From assembly GCA_949068525.1 (NCBI GenBank), contig CARTIQ010000001.1:129649-193648 (forward strand): 64,000 nt of DNA, written 5' to 3'. This document shows positions 25,357 through 34,687 of this stretch, piece after piece. The position numbers and the translations under genes are program-made. The notes beneath the pieces were generated by a model. It was not told where the DNA came from, ran no database searches, and saw only the letters and a list, made by a program, of their open reading frames with translations. The first letter of the stretch is position 1. The number at the start of each line of letters is the position of its first letter. This stretch comes from an uncultured Eubacteriales bacterium (lineage in GTDB: Bacteria > Bacillota > Clostridia > Oscillospirales > Acutalibacteraceae).

Positions 25357-26332
25357 GCATAACCCCCAACCTCTCTTTTATCAAGCCAGTTTCGACGCGG
25401 TTTAGCTTGCCCGAAAGGATAATTCTAGCAACTTTTATTTCGTTTTGGCGGGCCAAAATGTAAGCAATAATCGGGCCAATTGAAAAGCAATTGTACTTTT
25501 CAGCCTCTATAATCTCAATAATCTTGTTGTCACGCCAAATATCGAATCTTTGTAAAGACTCTACTACAAAAGATATTACATCCGCATAAGGAGTAAACTC
25601 CAAATATTCAAATAAGTCCGCTTGGCTCATCATCGCAACTTCAGACAATTTTTTAACATTCAAAGAGTCGCATTCAACCAACGCAGAACTCAAAAATTCA
25701 CGTCCTTTGCTCATCAACTGGCTACGAAGAGCAATCTTTATATCTGAGCTAGCAACAAAAAACTCCGCATATGTTTTTATCAACCCAACCTTAGAGCTCT
25801 CACCTTCAGCTTTGATCGCATTTAGCATGGCTTTATCGATAATATTATCGCATAGCTGCCCATCTCCAGTGTGTAGTAGCTTCTCAAAGGCTTCTCGTGC
25901 TGGTTCTACCATTTTTTGCGGCAAGTCCGTAAAGCTGCCCGCTTCTATGCATTTGCTTAAACATGAAACTTCCACTGTTCCGCTCGGCAAGAAGAGGTCC
26001 TCCGACAACGACTCCGTTATATACCCCTTTATGGCCGCCTTCAAGTTGTGATAATCTATCGGCAGCAAGATCACCCGAAAAGGCTCTCTATCAGCAACTA
26101 ATTCTGAAATCAACCGCCAAAGCTTTCTTTCTTCTGCCCTCAGCATTAACTGATAGTCAAAAACAGAGCTCTCTACAGCCAGCGCTTCGTTTCCCCAGCC
26201 TTTATCCCTTAAAACATTCACACAGTCTTCATAAGACTCGCAAGCCATTAGCCGGTTAACATCCTGCCGCGAAAGCAAAGAGACTTCCCTGGCCCGTATC
26301 CGCGCAACAGCATAGGTATATTGCTCCTTCAC
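25349..26332 (-). CDS. ntpC: V-type ATP synthase subunit C
   Basis: The socket subunit linking rotor shaft and membrane ring, 327 residues, nearly all helical (AVARIRAREVSLLSRQDVNRLM at the start). The start is GTG at 26332, with GGAAGGAGG seven bases upstream. Confidence 0.9.
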   Translation of the reverse strand: MKEQYTYAVARIRAREVSLLSRQDVNRLMACESYEDCVNVLRDKGWGNEALAVESSVFDYQLMLRAEERKLWRLISELVADREPFRVILLPIDYHNLKAAIKGYITESLSEDLFLPSGTVEVSCLSKCIEAGSFTDLPQKMVEPAREAFEKLLHTGDGQLCDNIIDKAMLNAIKAEGESSKVGLIKTYAEFFVASSDIKIALRSQLMSKGREFLSSALVECDSLNVKKLSEVAMMSQADLFEYLEFTPYADVISFVVESLQRFDIWRDNKIIEIIEAEKYNCFSIGPIIAYILARQNEIKVARIILSGKLNRVETGLIKERLGVMHA

Positions 26333-26371
26333 CGCTTTGCCTCCTTCCCGGTTTAATCCGCCTTTTAAAAA

Positions 26372-26965
26372 TTACACAAACAAAATTTCGTTCAACTTAT
26401 CAGACAACGATTCAAAATTACATTCAAAAAGCGCGTCAAAGGTGCAATTCTCCTCTATATCGCCATAGGATAAAATGAATCCGCCGTTAATTTTACGCGT
26501 TTTCTCCGAGATTTTAAGCTCCCCACCAGCTGCCAGAGCCACTTCTGCAAGGCTTGCCTCAAAACCCGCGGGGACCCTTTGCAAATCCTCTTCGCTAAAA
26601 ATTATCTCTCCACTTTGAGTGTTAGCATGCTTTCTGCACAACATTAAAACTACCTCAAAGTACTCTTCAACCGGCAGCCGGCGTAAATTTTCCTTAGCCT
26701 CATTTAAAACAGAGCCGATAAACTCACACTTTGCATCTAAAATTTGCTCGCGTTCCTTTAACTTACCTTTAGATTCAGCTTTTTTTAAGATGAAATCCGC
26801 CTTGTCTTCGGCATTTTTTATAATTAACCCTGCACGCTTTTCTGCCTCTTTTTTCGCGCTGGACAAAACTTCACTGGCTTTCAACTTTCCTGCCTCAAGT
26901 ATCATATCGGCGTCTCTATTCGCTTCGTCACTGATGCAGCTTAATATTTTATCTAATCCAGTCAT
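26372..26965 (-). CDS. ntpE: V-type ATP synthase subunit E
   Basis: A peripheral stalk subunit of about 198 residues. A long N-terminal coiled coil rich in Ala, Lys and Glu (about 10-95) is followed by a globular C-terminal part (GGFILSYGDIEENCTFDAL). GGGAG precedes the ATG at 26965 by nine bases; a TTG two codons earlier is too close. Confidence 0.88.
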   Translation of the reverse strand: MTGLDKILSCISDEANRDADMILEAGKLKASEVLSSAKKEAEKRAGLIIKNAEDKADFILKKAESKGKLKEREQILDAKCEFIGSVLNEAKENLRRLPVEEYFEVVLMLCRKHANTQSGEIIFSEEDLQRVPAGFEASLAEVALAAGGELKISEKTRKINGGFILSYGDIEENCTFDALFECNFESLSDKLNEILFV

Positions 26966-26998
26966 AGGCAAAAACTCCCAACTTAGAATTACTCCCGG

Positions 26999-27481
26999 CT
27001 ACACATTGATTTTAGGGATGTTTAAAATTGAAAGAACCGAAACCAATAGCGCTAAGATAGCATAAGTCTCTACCATCGCGGGAAAAATCATAGCTTTACC
27101 CATTTGCTCCGGCCTCTTAGCCACAGTGCTAATCCCTGAAACTGCAGCTCTGGCCTGGCGGATAGCCGACCAAAGTCCCACAAATGCAATAGGCAAGCAC
27201 GAAACCAAGTACAAAAGTCCCTGACCCAAAGAAACATCCGAAGTGCCCCCCAAAATCCCAATCTGAATAAGCGTTAAAACCGCTACCAAAAGGCCATAAA
27301 TTCCCTGTGTGCCAGGTAACAATTGCAGCAATAAAACTTTTCCAAATTTGCCTGGGTCCTCTGTTACAACACCGGCCGCAGCCTCTCCAGCCATTCCAAC
27401 GCCAATTGCAGAGCCTATCCCCGCCATCAAAGAAGCCAACGCAGCCCCCAACAAAGCAAAAACCACTCCAAAATTATTCAT
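26999..27481 (-). CDS. ntpK: V-type ATP synthase subunit K (rotor ring, sodium-type)
   Basis: A 160-residue, four-helix rotor subunit, a duplicated hairpin. The ion-carrying Glu is in helix 4 (Glu138 in MVETYAI); the first hairpin has LLPGTQG instead. The residues that bind Na+ in Enterococcus hirae NtpK (Leu61, Thr64, Gln65, Gln110, Glu139) correspond to Leu55, Thr58, Gln59, Gln109 and Glu138 with identical spacing inside each block. The ATG at 27481 lies nine bases behind CGGAGG and overlaps the ntpI end by eight bases. Confidence 0.95.
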   Translation of the reverse strand: MNNFGVVFALLGAALASLMAGIGSAIGVGMAGEAAAGVVTEDPGKFGKVLLLQLLPGTQGIYGLLVAVLTLIQIGILGGTSDVSLGQGLLYLVSCLPIAFVGLWSAIRQARAAVSGISTVAKRPEQMGKAMIFPAMVETYAILALLVSVLSILNIPKINV

Positions 27482-29504
27482 TGCAAGCATCCTCCGTAAC
27501 GTTATAATATTTTGTATTTACAAAGAACGGTGAAAATTTCCTTCCTCCGCCCTCATAAAACTTGCCAAAAAACTCAACAAACTGAAGTCTATTGGTATGA
27601 ACATACGCCCCCAAGAGGTTTATCGCGATGTTCATGGTGTGTCCCACCAAAAACACTAACACAAACAAAATTACTCCAGCCGGGCCATTACCAGCCATTG
27701 TGCCCATTTTGTTGAACACCTGGGCGATGACTCCCGTGGCTAATCCCAGCGCCAAAAGCCGCGAATAAGAGAGTATATCGCTGAGATAACCCGTAACGCC
27801 ATAAAGCCCGTACAGCCCCTTTAAAAACCGCTTAAATGGATTTCGTGATTCTCTGCCCGCCGTCAGCAATATCAGCAGCGCTCCCAGTGAAGCTGCAATT
27901 GCTCCCACTTGGCCAACATTAGGCGGCAAAATAAACTTTAGCACCAGCATCTCGGCAATTATCGGCACAGAAAGCATATAAACAATTATACCGCCTACCA
28001 GCAAGTACCACGAGCCCACGTCATATATGGCATCCTTAAACTTTTTTGCTCGAACTAACTCATATAACTGCATAAAAAGCCCGGTAAATAGGTGGAGTAT
28101 TCCGATAGCAAAAGAGAAAGCTAGCATCCGCATTGGCTCATTGAGTGGCACAAACCACAAAGCCGGAATATTTATTGGCGTGTCAAAAAAGGTCTCGGAA
28201 ACAACCTCGATTGCGTCGCCAAAATAGCTGCCAAACAAAACGCCCCAAAAAGTCGTAGAGATCCCACAGAACAAGAACATCTTTAGTGCTTTTTTGAGCC
28301 CTGCCTTAATATTTTTGTACCTAGCCAAAATAAACCCGCATGCTGCCACAATTATGAGCCCATAAGCCGCATCCGATAGCATCATTCCAAATAAAACATA
28401 ATAAAAAATCGCCATAACAGAAGTCGGGTCAACCTCACCTCTCCCAGGCAAACTGTAGCTTTCCAGCACACTCTCAACCGGCGAAGCAAAGCTATTGTTC
28501 TGCAGCATAACCGGAGTTTCCTCATCTTTTCCCGGCACAGAAAAGTCAATAGCAATACTGTTTAACTTAGAAGTTAAGGCAGATTCCAGTTTTGCCGCAT
28601 ATTTTTCGGGGATAAACCCGCTCAGCATAAAGACATTTTTCGTGTGCAAAAGTTTCGCAATCATCTCGTATTTTTGCGAGCGCATCTCGTGGTAATCGAC
28701 CATAAACTTAATGGCGTTGCGCTGACCTTTATAGCTTCTTATTTCTTTTTTAGAATTTAAAATTTGCTCTTTAAGCGTGTCTATTTTTCCCAAAAGCTTG
28801 TTTATTTTTAAGGCCGGCACCTTTTTTGTAGAAACAGCAGGGTAAGCGAATCCCAGCTTTCTAAGCACCTCTAAAACGGTTTTTTCTGCAGCAACATGGC
28901 ACAAAACGAAAACGCAGCTCTGTTCTGAACTTGAACGTATCACCTCCAAAGTGTATCTGTCCTCATCCGGCAATATTTCTGCCAACATTTCCTTTAGGCC
29001 TAGCTCCGATACATCTTTTGGCAGCGTGCCTATAAGCGCTCGAGTTCTTTTTGTTCCAACAAATTTCATTGGCACGTCTAAAAGCTTCCAGTCCAACAAT
29101 GCTTCAATCTGCGTATTTATCCTAACGATTTCTGCCGTTTTGTCGTCAATTGCCTTCGAGAGCCGCAAAATTTCGTTTGCCACTCTCATGATTTCTTCCG
29201 CTTCATTCGCAAAAATATAATAATTCCGTCTAGAGATCTCATCTCTACCGCATATACTGCTCAAAAAAGGTTTCTCTTCGGGCTCATATTTCTCTAACAC
29301 TTCCAATGCATTTTTCGCAGCGACCTTATTCTTATCAAAAACAGCACGCATACTAAATGTGTCAACTTTAAGAAAGCCGTTCTGATAGCTTTCACACAAG
29401 TCCGAAATCTCTACCATCCCCAACCGTTGCAATGTCTCTAAAACAGCTTTTCTATCTTTTTTAAGTGCACATATATTCACTTTTTTCATCGCAAGAAGTG
29501 CCAT
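27474..29504 (-). CDS. ntpI: V-type ATP synthase subunit I
   Basis: The membrane stator subunit, 676 residues. The N-terminal half is soluble and coiled; from about residue 360 there are seven to eight membrane helices. YYVLFGMMLSDAAYGLI opens the membrane part, and LSYSRLLALGLATGVIAQVFN carries the essential Arg helix that faces the rotor Glu. The ATG at 29504 follows AGGTGG; a Met at codon 6 is the alternative. Confidence 0.94.
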   Translation of the reverse strand: MALLAMKKVNICALKKDRKAVLETLQRLGMVEISDLCESYQNGFLKVDTFSMRAVFDKNKVAAKNALEVLEKYEPEEKPFLSSICGRDEISRRNYYIFANEAEEIMRVANEILRLSKAIDDKTAEIVRINTQIEALLDWKLLDVPMKFVGTKRTRALIGTLPKDVSELGLKEMLAEILPDEDRYTLEVIRSSSEQSCVFVLCHVAAEKTVLEVLRKLGFAYPAVSTKKVPALKINKLLGKIDTLKEQILNSKKEIRSYKGQRNAIKFMVDYHEMRSQKYEMIAKLLHTKNVFMLSGFIPEKYAAKLESALTSKLNSIAIDFSVPGKDEETPVMLQNNSFASPVESVLESYSLPGRGEVDPTSVMAIFYYVLFGMMLSDAAYGLIIVAACGFILARYKNIKAGLKKALKMFLFCGISTTFWGVLFGSYFGDAIEVVSETFFDTPINIPALWFVPLNEPMRMLAFSFAIGILHLFTGLFMQLYELVRAKKFKDAIYDVGSWYLLVGGIIVYMLSVPIIAEMLVLKFILPPNVGQVGAIAASLGALLILLTAGRESRNPFKRFLKGLYGLYGVTGYLSDILSYSRLLALGLATGVIAQVFNKMGTMAGNGPAGVILFVLVFLVGHTMNIAINLLGAYVHTNRLQFVEFFGKFYEGGGRKFSPFFVNTKYYNVTEDACNE

Positions 29505-29548
29505 AGCTTTGCAACCACCTTTTTGACACCTATATTATTTGCAATTGC

Positions 29549-29860
29549 TCAATTTACAATAGTGCTAATGACTGCTTTTATCGCTTGTTCTTTTAAACTT
29601 TCGGCCGTTTGCTTCAAAACCTCGATATTCTCTTCACACTTTTTCATCTTCTTTTTAAAAATCTCTTCAGCGCTATTTTTAGCAAAATTAATTCTCAACT
29701 CCGCCTTTGCACCGGCTTCTTTAACCATTACGTCAATTATGGCCTGTGCTTCTTTTTTAGCCTGTTTCAGCACAAATTCTGCTTCTTTTTTTGCTTCTTC
29801 TTGCTTTTTTGCAGCGCAATCTTCCATATCCTTAACTGCATTTATCATATCCGAAACCAC
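29549..29860 (-). CDS. ntpF: V-type ATP synthase peripheral stalk subunit (G/H, NtpF-like)
   Basis: A 103-residue, almost fully helical protein rich in Lys, Glu and Ala, with a heptad pattern across the length. It occupies the first position of the operon, as ntpF does in E. hirae, and would pair with NtpE as a stator stalk. The start is GTG at 29860 with AGGTG ten bases upstream. Sequence alone is generic coiled coil; the position carries the call. Confidence 0.8.
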   Translation of the reverse strand: MVSDMINAVKDMEDCAAKKQEEAKKEAEFVLKQAKKEAQAIIDVMVKEAGAKAELRINFAKNSAEEIFKKKMKKCEENIEVLKQTAESLKEQAIKAVISTIVN

Positions 29861-29893
29861 CGCGCACCATCACCTTTTTTTACAAACTAACTT

Positions 29894-29922
29894 ATTATAC
29901 ATTAGTTTCCAAAACTTTTCAA
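29894..29922 (-). promoter_or_regulatory. sigma-A promoter of the V-ATPase operon
   Basis: TTGAAA (29922-29917) and TATAAT (29899-29894) on the minus strand, spacer 17. It lies 34 bases before the ntpF start. Confidence 0.75.
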
Positions 29923-30030
29923 GAAATTTTAGCGGCACCTCTCAAATTTTGCCGTACTTGTGTTATAATAAAAGTGTACTGCATAATTATGATTTTAAGA
30001 AGACAAAAATTAAAGGTAGGTTTGTTTTTT

Positions 30031-30807
30031 ATGAATATAAACGGCTCTCTTCTAAATTCGCATGTGTATATATCCTTTTTTATAAATAACTTTTTGCCTG
30101 CTGTTTTGATATTTTTCGTTGGGTGGTTTGTTGCAAATAAGCTAATTGCTATAATAAAAGAAGCTATGGTTAAATCTAAATTAGACGAAAGCATTATCTC
30201 CTTTGCAAACTCTGTGCTAAAAGTCATTTTTAGAGGCATAGTTATTTTAATGGTCGTCACTTGTTTTGGCGTTAATATTTCGTCTATCATCGCCACCCTG
30301 GGTGCAGCCCTTGTTACTGTTGGTCTTGCTTTAAAAGATAACCTCTCTAACGCGGCAAGCGGCATGATCATTATTATAAATAAGCCCTTTAAGATCGGAG
30401 ATTCCCTCGAAACGCGGGACGTTACCGGAACAGTTACAAAAATAGAGATGCTCTCAACAACCCTAAAAACAGCAGACAACAAAGAAATAGTCGTACCAAA
30501 CTCCAAACTTACTGCTGATTATATTATTAACTCAAGCGTAAATTTAAAGCGCCGGTTGGATATCACATTGCCTATAAAAAAAGATACCAAATTTTCTGAC
30601 ATTCAAAATATCCTTGATAACACGATTAGCAACGATAAGAATATCTTAAAGGAACCTGCGCCGGTTGTATCCATTGGCAGTTTTAATAATAAAACCATAG
30701 ATGTTGACATTAAAGTGTGGTGCGACGCTAAAAACTATGACTTTTTAGAAAAAAATTTATGCGAGAAAATAAAATTAGAGCTCGATGAAAATAATATCAA
30801 CTTTTAA
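30031..30807 (+). CDS. mscS: small-conductance mechanosensitive channel (MscS family)
   Basis: A 258-residue member of the MscS family, which opens under membrane tension to release solutes. There are three N-terminal membrane helices; the third, pore-lining one has the Gly/Ala pattern TLGAALVTVGLALKDNLSNAASGMIIII. The beta domain follows with PFKIGDSLETRDVTGTVTKIEM and VPNSKL. AAAGGTAGG precedes the ATG at 30031. A TATAAT with TGT extension at 29964 may be its -10 box, though the -35 is poor. It is divergent from the V-ATPase operon. Confidence 0.92.
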   Translation: MNINGSLLNSHVYISFFINNFLPAVLIFFVGWFVANKLIAIIKEAMVKSKLDESIISFANSVLKVIFRGIVILMVVTCFGVNISSIIATLGAALVTVGLALKDNLSNAASGMIIIINKPFKIGDSLETRDVTGTVTKIEMLSTTLKTADNKEIVVPNSKLTADYIINSSVNLKRRLDITLPIKKDTKFSDIQNILDNTISNDKNILKEPAPVVSIGSFNNKTIDVDIKVWCDAKNYDFLEKNLCEKIKLELDENNINF

Positions 30808-30831
30808 TCAATCGGTACAGGAGGTTTTAAC

Positions 30832-31461
30832 TTGAAATTTGATGCTTTTACCGCCGGGGTAAATCTTGGCGGGTTGCGGAGTAAAAACGATATTAAATTG
30901 CTAATTTGCTATATGCTCACCAGTGTGGGCGAGCCACTCTCTAAAGACGAGGTCGTATCTGTATTGCAGGAAAATGGCCTTGCAAATTATTTTGAGATAA
31001 ACGATGCTTTTTCTGCACTAATCGGCAGTAATAATATTGCCCCTGCCGCTGATGCTAACTCTAAATATGTTATTACAGAAAGCGGAAAGTTAATCGCCAC
31101 TCAGCTAGACACCGCTTTGCCCATTACCATCCGCGAAAAAACTCTAGCAGCAGCTATAGACCTTTTAGCTAAAGTAAAGCGCGAAACCGAAAATACCGTC
31201 ACAATAGAAGAAAAACCAAATGAATGCTATGTCTCTTGCACGGTTTCTGGCGGAGACGGTCGCGACCTTTTAAATATAACACTCTTTGTTCCCGACTTTA
31301 AGCAAGCCTCGCTAGTTAAACGGAATTTTCAGAAAGATCCGAATTTGGTTTACTCCTGCATGTTAGCTCTTCTTACTAAAAATTCTGACCTTGTTAAAAC
31401 CGCACTGGAGTCCATACAGCAAGTTTCCAAAAAATCTGACCAGACAAATCAAGATCATTAG
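30832..31461 (+). CDS. DUF4364-family winged-helix protein
   Basis: A 209-residue protein of a family found in Clostridia. The N-terminal 80 residues look like a winged helix: KNDIKLLICYMLTSVGEPLSKDEVV, then LANYFEINDAFSALI and a wing with YVITESGK. The C-terminal half is mixed strand and helix. The start is TTG at 30832 with AGGAGG nine bases upstream. It lies 24 bases behind mscS and is probably co-transcribed. A DNA-binding role is inferred from the fold; no target is known. Confidence 0.75.
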   Translation: MKFDAFTAGVNLGGLRSKNDIKLLICYMLTSVGEPLSKDEVVSVLQENGLANYFEINDAFSALIGSNNIAPAADANSKYVITESGKLIATQLDTALPITIREKTLAAAIDLLAKVKRETENTVTIEEKPNECYVSCTVSGGDGRDLLNITLFVPDFKQASLVKRNFQKDPNLVYSCMLALLTKNSDLVKTALESIQQVSKKSDQTNQDH

Positions 31462-31521
31462 TCTTTTACTTACTATATAAAAAATTATATTTTGGCGAAC
31501 TATTTAATTTTATAAAAACAG

Positions 31522-31561
31522 CAAAAAATGAACCAGGCGCCCCGAAGGACCCCCGGTTCAT
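31522..31561 (-). terminator. long TTCG-capped terminator of tRNA-Arg
   Basis: On the minus strand ATGAACC pairs with GGTTCAT, enclosing a GC-rich inner stem with one mismatch and a TTCG tetraloop. A six-T run follows. Confidence 0.85.
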
Positions 31562-31605
31562 ATTTAATTAAAAAGAAAAGGAATTAAAAAATTTATAGAC
31601 GTACG

Positions 31606-31682
31606 TGGCGCGCCAGAAGGGATTCGAACCCCTGACCTCTTGGTTCGTAGCCAAACACTCTATCCAACTGAGCTACTGGCGC
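31606..31682 (-). tRNA. tRNA-Arg (anticodon ACG)
   Basis: The acceptor GCGCCAG pairs with CTGGCGC, then G73 and an encoded CCA. The anticodon stem TTTGG/CCAAG holds loop CTACGAA, anticodon ACG. The T-loop is TTCGAAT. Confidence 0.95.
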
Positions 31683-31867
31683 ATGCTGCAACGTTATATT
31701 AACATATTGGATTTAAGAAATCAAGCTGCGCAACTTAAATTCAGACGCTTGTTTAAATACTCGAGGCAAAAACAATAAAAATTAGTAAAAAAGGCTATAA
31801 ACTTAATAAAATATATTTAAATTCTTAAAAAAACCAAATTTATATTTGAAAAAAACTGCATTACAAA

Positions 31868-32704
31868 TTAATTAAAGAGCGCAAAATACAGAAGGACAAT
31901 GACCCCGAGCACTATTCGATAATATCCAAAAAGCTTAAAATCGTGCTTTTTTATATAGCTCATTAAAAATTTTATTGCCCAAACCGATACAAAAAAGGCT
32001 ACGATGACTCCGCAAATCAGGATCCCTATTTCTGTAATCGAAAAATTAATACCGACTTTTAATATATATTTCAAAACTTTAAGTCCGCTCGCACCGAACA
32101 TCACAGGAATTGCCAAGAAAAATGAATACTCTGCAGCAACACTCCGTGAGGCTCCTAACAGGGTAGCCCCGATTATAGTAGCTCCAGACCGCGATGTGCC
32201 AGGGACTAACGCTAAAACCTGAAACACACCTGTTAATAGCGCTGTTTTGTAGTCCAGCTTATTTAGCCGATCTATTGGGGCTTGGCGGTTTTTATTTTCT
32301 ATAATTAAAAATAGGATCCCGTAAAAAATCAGCGTTAGTGCTACCGTTACCGGGCTATATAATTTTTCATGAATAAAATCATCGAGCAAAAATCCTACCA
32401 CAGCGGCTGGAACACAACCTACTATTACTTTTTTCCACAGGCTAAACGTCTCTTTTTTCTCAGTTTCGCTTTTCTGCATTGAAAACGGGTTCAGCTTATT
32501 AAAATACAAATAAAGCACTGCCAAGGTTGATCCAATCTGGACTACCACCAAAAACATGTCTAGGAAGGACTTCGTCACGTTTAGCTTTATAAATTCATCC
32601 AGCAAAATCATGTGCCCAGTGCTGCTTATCGGCAACCACTCTGTTATACCCTGGACCACACCAATGACCACCGCTTTTAATATTTCTGCCACATTACCAA
32701 ACAT
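31868..32704 (-). CDS. uppP: undecaprenyl-diphosphatase (BacA/UppP)
   Basis: A polytopic membrane enzyme of 278 residues that dephosphorylates undecaprenyl pyrophosphate to recycle the wall lipid carrier. QGITEWLPISSTGHMIL contains the conserved Glu-rich and Ser/His active-site motif, and VPGTSRSGATI the second one. I chose the ATG at 32704 because GAGG lies nine bases upstream; the frame extends to 32791 without a better ribosome site. Confidence 0.96.
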   Translation of the reverse strand: MFGNVAEILKAVVIGVVQGITEWLPISSTGHMILLDEFIKLNVTKSFLDMFLVVVQIGSTLAVLYLYFNKLNPFSMQKSETEKKETFSLWKKVIVGCVPAAVVGFLLDDFIHEKLYSPVTVALTLIFYGILFLIIENKNRQAPIDRLNKLDYKTALLTGVFQVLALVPGTSRSGATIIGATLLGASRSVAAEYSFFLAIPVMFGASGLKVLKYILKVGINFSITEIGILICGVIVAFFVSVWAIKFLMSYIKKHDFKLFGYYRIVLGVIVLLYFALFN

Positions 32705-32819
32705 ACATGTTAACCTCATTTCTGCTGCAAATATCAGTTCCGATAAAAATATCGCTACCACTCCAAGCTGTATTACAGCTAACCCTAGCATTTTTAACTC
32801 TTACGCCGGCATATATTAA

Positions 32820-32848
32820 ATTATGTTTCAATTTTTGCATCAAGTCAA
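32820..32848 (-). promoter_or_regulatory. sigma-A promoter of uppP
   Basis: TTGACT (32848-32843) and CATAAT (32825-32820) on the minus strand, spacer 17. Confidence 0.6.
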
Positions 32849-32884
32849 GTAAAATACTCGGCCAACGGTTGCAAAAATTGCTGA

Positions 32885-32913
32885 TTGCACACTGCGCGGA
32901 AAAGAATTATACT
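32885..32913 (+). promoter_or_regulatory. sigma-A promoter of the NifU-like/GGGtGRT pair
   Basis: TTGCAC (32885-32890) and TATACT (32908-32913), spacer 17. It is divergent from the uppP promoter. Confidence 0.6.
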
Positions 32914-32968
32914 AAAAATACTGCAAACATTCCTCATTTAAGAAAAAGCGAAAGGAGCTACGGTATAC

Positions 32969-33661
32969 ATGGAATATTCTGCGAAAGTTGAAAAAATGTG
33001 CCATGTAAATAGCTGCCCGAGTCACGGGCCTTCGGCTATTCCGGAAGAGGGCAAGTGGGTAAAAGCCTTCCACATAACAGATATCTCTGGCCTGTCTCAC
33101 GGAATCGGTTGGTGTGCGCCCCAGCAGGGAGCTTGCAAATTGACATTAAACGTGAAGAAGGGAATAATCGAGGAGGCGCTTGTGGAGACCATCGGGTGCT
33201 CTGGCATGACGCATTCTGCTGCGATGGCTGCGGAAATTCTGCCTGGAAAAACTTTGCTAGAAGCTTTGAATACCGACTTAGTCTGTGATGCTATAAACGT
33301 TGCCATGCGCGAAATCTTCAAGCAATTTGCTTATGGCCGGACTCAGACGGCTTTTTCCGAAGGTGGGCTACCAATTGGTGCCGGCTTGGAGGATCTTGGA
33401 AAAGGAGAATGTTCGCAGGTTGGTACAATGTACAGTACCAAACTCACAGGAGTACGATACCTAGAAACGACCGAGGGGTACATATTGTCTTTGGGGCTTA
33501 ACGACGGCGGAGAAGTCTGCGGATACAAGTTCGTAAATTTAGGAAAAATGATGGAAGATATCCGAAATGGCGTGGATCCAAACGATGCATACATCCAAAA
33601 CATTAGCACCTACGGACAATACGAAACTGCCGCTAAGTACATCGACCCGCGTAAAGACTAA
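32969..33661 (+). CDS. NifU-N-like iron-sulfur scaffold protein paired with GGGtGRT protein
   Basis: A 230-residue protein with a NifU/IscU-like core. WCAPQQGACKLTLNVKKGIIEEALVETIGCSGMTHSAAMAAEIL resembles the scaffold fold, where a conserved Cys (in GCSGM) would hold a cluster. Further Cys residues occur in the N-terminal CHVNSCPSHGP and in GKGECSQ. The C-terminal third is specific to this family. Its gene lies 12 bases before the GGGtGRT gene, a pairing seen repeatedly in anaerobic Firmicutes. The client or reaction is unknown. Confidence 0.75.
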   Translation: MEYSAKVEKMCHVNSCPSHGPSAIPEEGKWVKAFHITDISGLSHGIGWCAPQQGACKLTLNVKKGIIEEALVETIGCSGMTHSAAMAAEILPGKTLLEALNTDLVCDAINVAMREIFKQFAYGRTQTAFSEGGLPIGAGLEDLGKGECSQVGTMYSTKLTGVRYLETTEGYILSLGLNDGGEVCGYKFVNLGKMMEDIRNGVDPNDAYIQNISTYGQYETAAKYIDPRKD

Positions 33662-33673
33662 AGGAGGCTGACT

Positions 33674-34687
33674 ATGACCGACTCTATAAATTTTGAAGGT
33701 AAGGAGCGTCGCATGGAAAAAATCACGGCGTGCCTAGATAAATACGGCATTGGTTCTCTGCGCACCGCACATAATATCTGTAAAAGCTGCGGTATAGATA
33801 TTTTTACTATGATAAAAAAGGTTCAGCCCATCGCCTTTTGCAATGCTTGCTGGGCGTATACTTTGGGTTGTGCGATCGCTATTAAAAGTGCTGCTCAAAC
33901 GGCCCCAGAGGCCGCTAATTTGATTGGTGTTGGCTTGGAGGCCTTTTGTATCCCGGGTTCTGTTGCCGAACAGCGCCATGTTGGCCTTGGGCACGGGGAT
34001 TTGGCTGCTATGCTTCTTTTGGATTCTACTGAATGCTTTGCTTTCATCGCTGGGCACGAGTCTTTTGCCGCCGCAGAGGGCGCCATAGGAGTTGTAAATG
34101 CTGCAAATAAAGCTCGCAAATGCCCTCTTCGCGTAATTTTGAATGGCCTGGGTAAAGACGCGGCGTACATTATCTCTCGAATCAACGGCTTTACCTATGT
34201 TAAAACCAGTTTTGATCACACTTCTGGCATTTTGAGCGTTATTGAGGAAAAAGCTTTTTCTTCCGGCAAGCGTGCTAAAATCTGGTGTTTCGGTGCCGAA
34301 GATGCAATGGAAGGCGTTGCTATCATGCAGCACGAAAATGTTGATATCTCTATTACTGGCAACTCAACGAATCCTATGCGGTTTCAGCAGCTTGTTGCGG
34401 GCATTTACAAAAAGTGGGCAACTGAAAACGGCAAAAAATATTTCTCGGTCGCTTCGGGTGGAGGCACTGGTCGCACGCTGCACCCAGACAACGTTGCAGC
34501 TGGCCCGGCTTCTTACGGTCTCACTGATTCTATGGGTCGCATGCACTGCGATGTCCAGTTTGCAGGTTCATCGTCTGTCCCGGCACATGTGGAGATGATG
34601 GGTCTAGTTGGTATGGGAAATAACCCTATGGTCGGCGCTACGGTTGCCTGTGCTATCGCTGTTTTTGAGGCCATCAATAAAAAGTGA
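33674..34687 (+). CDS. GGGtGRT-family protein (uncharacterised)
   Basis: A 337-residue protein of the family named for the motif present here as SGGGTGRTLHPD (near residue 258). Other conserved stretches are SLRTAHNICKSCGID, FCNACWAYTLGCAIAIKSA, EQRHVGLGHGDLAAMLLL and GLVGMGNNPMVGAT. Two CxxC pairs (CKSC, CNAC) could bind a metal or cluster. AAGGAGGCTGACT precedes the ATG. It is probably translated together with the NifU-like gene. Function is not known. Confidence 0.85.
   Translation: MTDSINFEGKERRMEKITACLDKYGIGSLRTAHNICKSCGIDIFTMIKKVQPIAFCNACWAYTLGCAIAIKSAAQTAPEAANLIGVGLEAFCIPGSVAEQRHVGLGHGDLAAMLLLDSTECFAFIAGHESFAAAEGAIGVVNAANKARKCPLRVILNGLGKDAAYIISRINGFTYVKTSFDHTSGILSVIEEKAFSSGKRAKIWCFGAEDAMEGVAIMQHENVDISITGNSTNPMRFQQLVAGIYKKWATENGKKYFSVASGGGTGRTLHPDNVAAGPASYGLTDSMGRMHCDVQFAGSSSVPAHVEMMGLVGMGNNPMVGATVACAIAVFEAINKK

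Noticed and set aside
33734..34333. 199-codon frame antisense to the GGGtGRT gene
   Set aside because: The sense gene has family motifs and a ribosome site; the antisense frame has neither.
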